Part shown: positions 1-6,279 of the stretch, one piece after another
How the letters are laid out: every line of letters starts with the position of its first letter
Numbering within the stretch: position 1 is the first letter of the stretch
Origin: Chloroflexota bacterium
GTDB taxonomy: Bacteria > Chloroflexota > Limnocylindria > QHBO01
Length of the DNA: 6,279 nucleotides
Assembly: GCA_031177555.1 (NCBI GenBank)
Contig: JAPSGM010000118.1
Location: forward strand, 1-6,279
Direction of reading: 5' to 3'
Translations under genes and position numbers: made by a program
Notes under the pieces: model-generated
Database searches by the model: none
Told to the model about the DNA's origin: nothing
The model's input: the letters and a program-made list of their open reading frames with translations, nothing else

Positions 1-1
1 G

Positions 2-607
2 CATCGTGGCGTGCTCTTCCTGGACGAGGCGCTCGAGTTCCGCTCGGACGCGCTCGACGCGCTGCGCCAGCCGCTGGAGGCCGGCGCCGTGACGATCGCC
101 CGCGTCGACGGCGCACTGTCGCTGCCAGCCCGATTCGGCCTGCTGCTGGCGTTCAACCCCTGCCCCTGCGGCTGGCTCGGCACGCGCTCGCGCGAGTGCC
201 GCTGCGACGACTCGGTGGCGCGCCGCTACGCCGCCCGCCTGTCCGGTCCGATGCGCGACCGGCTCGACCTGTGGGTCAAGGCAGACCCCCCGCACGGGAT
301 CTGGGACGGGTCCGAGCCGTCCGCCGTTGTCGCTGGGCGCGTGGCCGAGGCGTGGCGCGCGCAGCGTGCCCGGCAGGGGGCGCTGAACGGCGAGCTGCGG
401 CCGGCGGGCCTCGAACGTCGACTGGGGCTGGGGCCGTCGGTCGTCTCGCTCCTCGCGCGGCGCGGCGAGCGCTTCCGGCTGTCCCCGCGGCGCATCCACC
501 GCACCATGCTGGTGGCCCGCACCATCGCCGATCTCGAGGGCGCCGACGCCATCTCCCCGACGCACGTCGACGAGGCGCTCCACTACCGTCCCGAGGTGGC
601 GGCGTGA
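2..607 (+). CDS. comM: YifB/ComM-family Mg-chelatase-like AAA+ ATPase, C-terminal part (5' end outside window)
   Basis: This is the C-terminal 201 residues of a YifB/ComM protein; the reading frame is open from base 2 and the N-terminal Lon-like half and Walker A lie upstream of the window. Visible in order are the Walker B strand VLFLDE (visible residues 4-9), the LRQPLEAG segment, the family signature NPCPCG with a second Cys pair (Cys54, 56, 66, 68, a likely metal site), LSGPMRDRLDL (80-90, arginine-finger region), and the Mg_chelatase_C domain with the near-invariant ARTIADLEG (172-180) and a terminal EALHYRP. ComM is known as a hexameric helicase that promotes branch migration during integration of transforming DNA; many YifB homologues in non-transforming bacteria have no tested role. 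Small departures are FNPCPCG for the usual MNPCPCG and SGPMRDR for SGPLLDR. Its stop overlaps the dprA start, supporting a shared mRNA. Family assignment is firm; a role in competence here is inference. Confidence 0.95.
   Translation, partial: HRGVLFLDEALEFRSDALDALRQPLEAGAVTIARVDGALSLPARFGLLLAFNPCPCGWLGTRSRECRCDDSVARRYAARLSGPMRDRLDLWVKADPPHGIWDGSEPSAVVAGRVAEAWRAQRARQGALNGELRPAGLERRLGLGPSVVSLLARRGERFRLSPRRIHRTMLVARTIADLEGADAISPTHVDEALHYRPEVAA
593..596 (+). promoter_or_regulatory. Ribosome binding site for dprA
   Basis: GAGG lies 7 bases upstream of the GTG at 604, inside the last codons of the ComM-like gene. Its spacing decides the dprA start: the GTG overlaps the upstream TGA as GTGA, the common arrangement for translational coupling. 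The reading frame is open further upstream, but there it runs through the ATPase gene in another frame. Confidence 0.6.
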
Positions 608-1854
608 TCGGTGTCGGCGCGGTCAGGGCGCAGCCGCCGAGCAGCGGGCAGCCACCCGATCCACCCGACGCGGTGCCGGCGGCGGACGGCGAGTGGAGCG
701 GGTGGAACGGCCTGGACCTGGGCCGCCTCGACCCGGACGCGGAACGACGCTACTGGGTGGCGCTCAGCCTGGTCCCCGGCCTCGGCCCGGTCGGCTTCGG
801 CCGGTTGCTGCATCGGTTCGGGTCGGGCCGGGCGGCCTGGGAGGCAGGCGGCGCCGTGCTCGCCGCGTTCCACCATCCGCCGCCCGAGGCGGCCGACGTG
901 CTGCGCCGCCTCCGGCGCCTGGGCGTGGCGGCCGTGTACCGCCGGGTCCGGGCCGCGGCGCGTCGCGCCGAGGGACGGATCCTGACCGCGCTGGACGCCG
1001 ACTACCCCGCGGCGCTGCGCCAGGCGAACCCGCGGCCGGCGGTCCTGTACCACGCCGGCGATCCGGCCGCATTCGACGCGGTGGGGGTCGCGGTGGTCGG
1101 CACGCGGCGGGCCAGCGGGTACGGGCGCTCCACGGCCGTGCACATCGCGGACGAGCTGGCGCGGGCGGGGGTGACGGTGATCAGCGGGCTGGCCCTGGGC
1201 ATCGACGGCGAGGCGCACGCGGCCGCGATCGAGGCGGGCGGGCGCAGCGTCGCCGTCCTGCCGTCGCCGCTCGACCGCATCTATCCGCCGCGGCACCGGT
1301 CACTGGCCACACGGCTCGTCGTCAGCGGCGGGGGCCTGGTGAGCGAGCTCGCACCCGGCCAGCTGCCCGGGAAACCGGACTTCGCCAGGCGCAACCGCAT
1401 CATCGCCGGGCTGGCGACGGCCACGGTCGTGGTCGAGGCGCCGGACCGCTCGGGTGCGCTGCTCACCGCCGCCGCGGCCGCCGAGCTGGGGCGAGAGGTG
1501 TTCGCCGTGCCCGGACCGATCGACGCGGTCGCGTCGCGCGGATGCAACCGGCTCATCGCCGACCACCTGGCCGCGCTCGTGACCTCGCCGGCCGGGCTGC
1601 TGACGAGCATCGGCCTGGCCGTTGGCCAGCGGCCGGTGGGCGTGACGAGCCTGTCGGGTCCCGAGGCGATGGTGCTCGCCAAGCTGATGAAGCGGCCGGC
1701 ATCGGTGGAGGAGCTCATCGGACCGACCGAGCTCTCGGCCGGTGCGCTGGCCGGGACCCTGACCCTGCTCGAGGCGCGCGGGCTGGTGACGTCGTACGGA
1801 GGAGCCACCTTCCATCCGACCCTGGCCGCCCGGCGAATCGGGCGGGTCGGGTGA
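604..1854 (+). CDS. dprA: DNA-processing protein DprA (Smf)
   Basis: A 416-residue DprA. In transformation DprA binds incoming single-stranded DNA in the cytoplasm and loads RecA. Order: a proline-rich N-terminal extension (1-46), a helix-hairpin-helix/SAM-like part (about 51-81, LVPGLG), the Rossmann DNA_processg_A core (about 125-330) and a winged-helix DprA_WH domain (about 350-405). Core motifs seen are VVGTRRASGYG (164-174), SGLALGIDGEAH (194-205), SELAPG (247-252), RRNRIIAGL (262-270), SGALLTAA (283-290), GREVFAVPG (296-304). The start is the GTG overlapping the previous stop, preceded by GAGG. Oddities: Leu198 stands where SGLA(R/K)GID normally has a basic residue, the usual glycine-rich loop before LD..YP reads LPSPLD, AGLA replaces AGLS, and the LI..GA motif reads LIADHLA. 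Family identity is secure; whether all DNA-binding contacts are kept is not. Confidence 0.96.
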   Translation: MIGVGAVRAQPPSSGQPPDPPDAVPAADGEWSGWNGLDLGRLDPDAERRYWVALSLVPGLGPVGFGRLLHRFGSGRAAWEAGGAVLAAFHHPPPEAADVLRRLRRLGVAAVYRRVRAAARRAEGRILTALDADYPAALRQANPRPAVLYHAGDPAAFDAVGVAVVGTRRASGYGRSTAVHIADELARAGVTVISGLALGIDGEAHAAAIEAGGRSVAVLPSPLDRIYPPRHRSLATRLVVSGGGLVSELAPGQLPGKPDFARRNRIIAGLATATVVVEAPDRSGALLTAAAAAELGREVFAVPGPIDAVASRGCNRLIADHLAALVTSPAGLLTSIGLAVGQRPVGVTSLSGPEAMVLAKLMKRPASVEELIGPTELSAGALAGTLTLLEARGLVTSYGGATFHPTLAARRIGRVG

Positions 1855-1865
1855 GGCCATGCGGT

Positions 1866-1875
1866 GCCACGTGGC
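1866..1875. repeat. 10-bp perfect palindrome with CACGTG core upstream of the CAP-protein gene
   Basis: GCCACGTGGC reads the same on both strands and ends 20 bases before the TATACT box, so it overlaps the place where a -35 element would lie. It could be an operator for a dimeric regulator. Perfect 10-bp palindromes are expected by chance several times in 6 kb of such GC-rich DNA, so function is a guess from position only. Confidence 0.25.
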
Positions 1876-1895
1876 GACGCGACGAGCGGGGCGGC

Positions 1896-1901
1896 TATAC
1901 T
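1896..1901 (+). promoter_or_regulatory. Candidate -10 box (TATACT) for the CAP-protein gene
   Basis: TATACT differs at one position from the sigma70-type consensus TATAAT and stands out in GC-rich surroundings between dprA and the next gene. No convincing -35 is seen 16-18 bases upstream, where the sequence is GC-rich and includes a palindrome. Transcription would begin around 1908, leaving a leader of about 60 bases before the chosen TTG start and excluding an ATG at 1859 as the main start for this transcript. Confidence 0.5.
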
Positions 1902-1920
1902 GCGGCGGCCGAACGGCTTC

Positions 1921-1942
1921 CGTCCGTCGTGCCCGTCGGACG
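1921..1942 (+). other. Short hairpin in the leader of the CAP-protein gene
   Basis: CGTCCG (1921-1926) can pair with CGGACG (1937-1942) around a 10-base loop, giving a 6-bp stem in the predicted 5' leader, 11 bases before the AGGAG. It matches no riboswitch class that I recognise and lacks a following T run, so it may only stabilise the leader or be incidental. Confidence 0.2.
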
Positions 1943-1953
1943 TCAGAAACCGC

Positions 1954-1958
1954 AGGAG
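1954..1958 (+). promoter_or_regulatory. Shine-Dalgarno-like AGGAG for the CAP-protein gene
   Basis: AGGAG precedes the TTG at 1970 by 11 bases, a long but usable spacing. The alternative GTG at 1958 overlaps the last base of this element and so could not use it. This is the main reason for choosing TTG as start. Confidence 0.45.
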
Positions 1959-1969
1959 TGTCCAGTCTA

Positions 1970-3616
1970 TTGCAGTCGAATCAGCAGAACGACGCCCGCG
2001 CGCGTCACAAATTCGCCAACCTCGCCGCATCCGTCCGGCGACACCGAGCTCTCACCCGGATCTCTCTCGCGACCCTCTCACTTGGGGTCGCGCTCGCCGT
2101 CTCCCTCCAGGGAGCGGCCGCCGGACCGGAGCCATCCCCCCTCCCCATCCGATCGATCCTCCCCGTCGCCATCGGCACCGGCGTCCTCACCGACGCGCCG
2201 GTGGTGATCGACTTCGACCAGCCCATGGACCGCCAATCCGTCGAGAGTGCACTCAGCGTGCAGCCGGACACCGCCTGGCGGGCCAGCTGGAACAGCGACG
2301 GATCCGCAATCAGCCTCCACCCGGCGCGCCTGTGGCGTACTGATGCGCGCTACGTCGTCACCATCGGCGGCGCGGCGCATACCGCGGCCGGCCGGACCTT
2401 CGGCGGAAGCCGGTCGATGAGCTTCACGACCGAGACGGCTGCGGTCATCACCGACTTCCAGCTGTCCTACGTCGAGGAGTCACCCGTGGACCGCGTCCGC
2501 GCGCGAGCGGAGGCCGACCGCGACGCCGAGGCGGACGAGCGCGCCGCGCCGACCGATACGACCGGCGACGTGAGCGCCCGGACCACCATCACCATCAGCT
2601 TCTCGGCTCCGATGGACCACGCCGAGGTGGAGCGCGGGTTCACAATCCGGCCGCGAGTCAAGGGCGACCTGTCGTTCGATGGCAGCGCGCTGGTCTTCCA
2701 GCCCACCCAGCGCCTGAAGCCTGGTGCCCGCTACGCCATCAGCGTCGTCGGCGCCCGCGACGCGCGGGGCAACCCGCTCGGCGGCGACGTCTCCTTCTCG
2801 TTCACGACGCGTGCCGGCGCGCAGGTGACCAGGGTCGCCCCGCCGAATCGCGCGCGGAACGTGAGGACCGACCGCGTCCACCTGTGGTTCAGCCAGCCGA
2901 TGGACGGCCCTGCCACCCGCGCCGCCCTACGCGTCGAGCCGGTGGGCGGCGGAAGGGCCGTCGCCGGCGTGGCCCGATGGAACGAGGCCCGCACGCAGCT
3001 GCACTACGAGTTCAAGAGGTCGCTGCCGGCGGGGGAGGCCTTCCGCATCAAGCTGGGCAAGGGTGCGCACGACCGCGACGGCAACACCGTCAGCGGCAGC
3101 TGGCACTTCACCACCAAGGCTCGCCCGGAGCCGGTCGCCGCGCCGCAGCCGGCGGCGCCCCAGCCGACTGCCCCGCGTCCGACGCGGCCCACGGGACCGC
3201 CGCCACCGGCCGACATCCAGCAGTACGCGCTGTGGCAGATCAACCAGTCGCGGGAGAAGTACGGGTTCGCCCCGGTGCGGCTGGACGCCGCCATCAGCCA
3301 GGTGGCCAGCGATCACGCCTGGGACATGATGCGATACGGCTATTTCAGCCACACCGGCCGGGACGGGTCACGCGTGGCGGACCGGCTGCGACGGGCCGGC
3401 ATCGGGTTCAGCAATTCGGGGGAGAACCTCTGCTACCTGAGCGGGCAGAGCGTGCGGGCCACGCTGGATTGGTGCCACCGGACGTTCATGGCCGAGCCGT
3501 ACCCGGGCCACTACAACCACATCGCCAACATCCTCAGCCCGAAGTTCAGCCGGGTGGGGATCGGCATCGCGCAGAGCGGCGGGAAGATCAAGGTCGTCTG
3601 GAACTTCGCCGGCTGA
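1970..3616 (+). CDS. Predicted exported protein: three SbsA-like Ig (Big_5) repeats and a C-terminal CAP/SCP domain
   Basis: With the TTG start the product has 548 residues. A basic N-terminus (several Arg) leads into a hydrophobic segment at 31-51 ending SLQGAAAG, a signal peptide or N-terminal anchor. Three SbsA-like Ig domains follow (about 61-155, 200-280, 286-384), each with the hallmark (F/S)xxPMD near its start and a closing SFTT/HFTT strand; a charged linker rich in Arg, Asp and Glu (174-200) separates the first two. A proline/alanine linker (386-414) leads to a YkwD-like CAP domain (415-548) with SDHAWDM, YFSH (His461), GEN (Glu485), a GHYNHIANIL stretch (His514, His517) and a terminal VVWNFAG. 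Cys488 and Cys502 could form a disulfide. CAP proteins are secreted and of varied, mostly unknown function in bacteria; Big_5 repeats are common in surface proteins. A location outside the membrane is inferred. The start is uncertain: GTG 1958 and ATG 1859 are in frame. It has its own promoter-like box, so it is probably not strictly cotranscribed with dprA. Confidence 0.88.
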   Translation: MQSNQQNDARARHKFANLAASVRRHRALTRISLATLSLGVALAVSLQGAAAGPEPSPLPIRSILPVAIGTGVLTDAPVVIDFDQPMDRQSVESALSVQPDTAWRASWNSDGSAISLHPARLWRTDARYVVTIGGAAHTAAGRTFGGSRSMSFTTETAAVITDFQLSYVEESPVDRVRARAEADRDAEADERAAPTDTTGDVSARTTITISFSAPMDHAEVERGFTIRPRVKGDLSFDGSALVFQPTQRLKPGARYAISVVGARDARGNPLGGDVSFSFTTRAGAQVTRVAPPNRARNVRTDRVHLWFSQPMDGPATRAALRVEPVGGGRAVAGVARWNEARTQLHYEFKRSLPAGEAFRIKLGKGAHDRDGNTVSGSWHFTTKARPEPVAAPQPAAPQPTAPRPTRPTGPPPPADIQQYALWQINQSREKYGFAPVRLDAAISQVASDHAWDMMRYGYFSHTGRDGSRVADRLRRAGIGFSNSGENLCYLSGQSVRATLDWCHRTFMAEPYPGHYNHIANILSPKFSRVGIGIAQSGGKIKVVWNFAG

Positions 3617-3619
3617 CGA

Positions 3620-3637
3620 GGCCGGCGCGGACCGGCC
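3620..3637 (+). terminator. GC-rich hairpin just after the CAP-protein gene, possible weak terminator
   Basis: GGCCGG (3620-3625) and CCGGCC (3632-3637) form a perfect 6-bp stem with a 6-base loop, starting 3 bases after the stop codon. There is no T run after it, so it is not a standard intrinsic terminator; it may assist termination or protect the 3' end. Confidence 0.3.
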
Positions 3638-3710
3638 GGACCGGGGGCGCCACGCCGTCATCGGCCCTTCGAGCCACCCTCGCCGCACCGGGGGAGGGGC
3701 GGAGGGCCGG

Positions 3711-3719
3711 TGCTACACT
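3711..3719 (+). promoter_or_regulatory. topA: Extended -10 promoter element for topA (TGC-TACACT)
   Basis: TACACT at 3714-3719 has the conserved TA at positions 1-2 and T at 6 of a -10 box, and is preceded by TGC, matching the extended -10 TGn motif that can work without a good -35. None is seen around 3691-3696, which is a G run. The box ends 9 bases before the topA ATG, so transcription would start at or within a few bases of that ATG. Confidence 0.55.
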
Positions 3720-3728
3720 CCCTGACCG

Positions 3729-5979
<2,251 letters not shown>

Positions 5980-5987
<8 letters not shown>

Positions 5988-6279
5988 GGGAGTCCGGCGC
6001 GCTGACGCGGCGCCGGACCCGGCCGCAGCGGCCGCCCTCGATCGGTTCCTGGCGCACATGGCGAGCCGCAACGCGTCACCCGGCACGGTGACCGAGTACC
6101 GCCGCAACGCCGGTGAGTTCCTCGCCTTCCTCGCCCGGCGCGGCGTAGACTGGCAGCGCCCGCCGCGGGCGGTCGTGCGGGCGTACCTCGGCGAGCTGGC
6201 GGACCGCGGCCTGGCCGCGTCCTCCGTGGGCGGGCGCCTGGCGGCCGTGCGCTCGCTGTACCGGCACGCGGCCCGACAG
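5980..6279 (+). CDS. xerC: XerC/XerD-type tyrosine recombinase, N-terminal 100 residues (3' end outside window)
   Basis: The first third of a tyrosine recombinase (full Xer proteins are about 300 residues). Residues 19-100 match the N-terminal SAM-like, core-DNA-binding domain: LDRFLAHMASRNASPGTVTEY, then an FLAFLARRGVDW helix end, a VRAYLGELADRGLAASSV helix and GRLAAVRSLYRHA. The catalytic domain with Arg-His-Arg-Tyr lies outside the window. Xer recombinases resolve chromosome dimers at dif during division. The GTG start overlaps the topA stop by 8 bases and is preceded by GGAG (5973-5976) with a short 3-base spacer; the next start, ATG 6058, would delete the first helix of the domain. The choice of xerC over xerD or a single Xer rests on position only (a Xer gene next to dprA/topA is a recurring bacterial arrangement); the visible part cannot separate them. 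Confidence 0.85.

Noticed and set aside
196..603. Upstream extension of the dprA frame into the ATPase gene
   Set aside because: The region encodes the conserved ComM C-terminal domain in another frame, and the GTG at 604 has a good ribosome binding site.
583..1296. 237-codon minus-strand open frame opposite dprA
   Set aside because: Compositional shadow of a real gene with no recognisable motif.
1859..1969. ATG at 1859 as start of the CAP-protein gene
   Set aside because: It precedes the likely -10 box, its translation is Arg-rich and shadow-like, and it would put about 67 residues before the signal/anchor segment.
2090..2150. Twin-arginine (Tat) signal or lipobox in the CAP protein
   Set aside because: The Arg pair before the hydrophobic segment lacks the following F-L-K pattern, and there is no Cys at the end of the hydrophobic segment.
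693..2207. 504-codon + frame overlapping dprA and the CAP-gene leader
   Set aside because: Arg/Gly/Pro/Ala-rich translation without motifs; it runs through dprA, whose own frame is clearly the coding one.
3677..3698. CCCTC/GAGGG stem upstream of topA as terminator
   Set aside because: Only 5 bp with a 12-base loop and no T run; better seen as GC-rich filler.

Overview
The window is a GC-rich bacterial chromosome segment (about 70% G+C by eye) with every recognised gene on the + strand. It holds four housekeeping-type genes in a familiar neighbourhood: the 3' part of a YifB/ComM-family AAA ATPase, dprA, topA and the start of a Xer-type tyrosine recombinase. A gene for a predicted secreted or membrane-anchored protein sits between dprA and topA. 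The mix of GTG/TTG starts, the neighbourhood and the SbsA-like Ig plus CAP-domain protein would fit a GC-rich Chloroflexota or actinobacterial lineage. Nothing in the window settles the taxon.

Layout. Positions 2-607 are the C-terminal 201 codons of the ComM-like ATPase. Its stop overlaps the GTG start of dprA (604-1854), so these two look translationally coupled. Positions 1855-1969 carry a recognisable -10 box (TATACT), a palindrome where a -35 element would lie, and a short leader. The gene at 1970-3616 (TTG start chosen) encodes a signal/anchor segment, three SbsA-like Ig (Big_5) repeats, a proline-rich linker and a C-terminal CAP/SCP domain. Positions 3617-3728 contain a GC hairpin and an extended -10 (TGC-TACACT) that ends only 9 bases before the topA ATG, which suggests a leaderless mRNA. 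topA (3729-5987) is complete, with a three-finger C-terminal zinc-ribbon region. Its end overlaps by 8 bases the start of the Xer recombinase (5980 to the window edge).

How the genes work together. ComM and DprA act on incoming single-stranded DNA during natural transformation: DprA loads RecA and ComM drives branch migration. TopA relaxes negative supercoils, and the Xer recombinase resolves chromosome dimers. The CAP protein is functionally unrelated as far as can be seen and has its own promoter-like sequence. I found no mobile element, CRISPR array, RNA gene or clearly new system. The points worth a second look are the CAP/Ig architecture, the likely leaderless topA, unusual residues in DprA motifs, and a degenerate first zinc finger in TopA.
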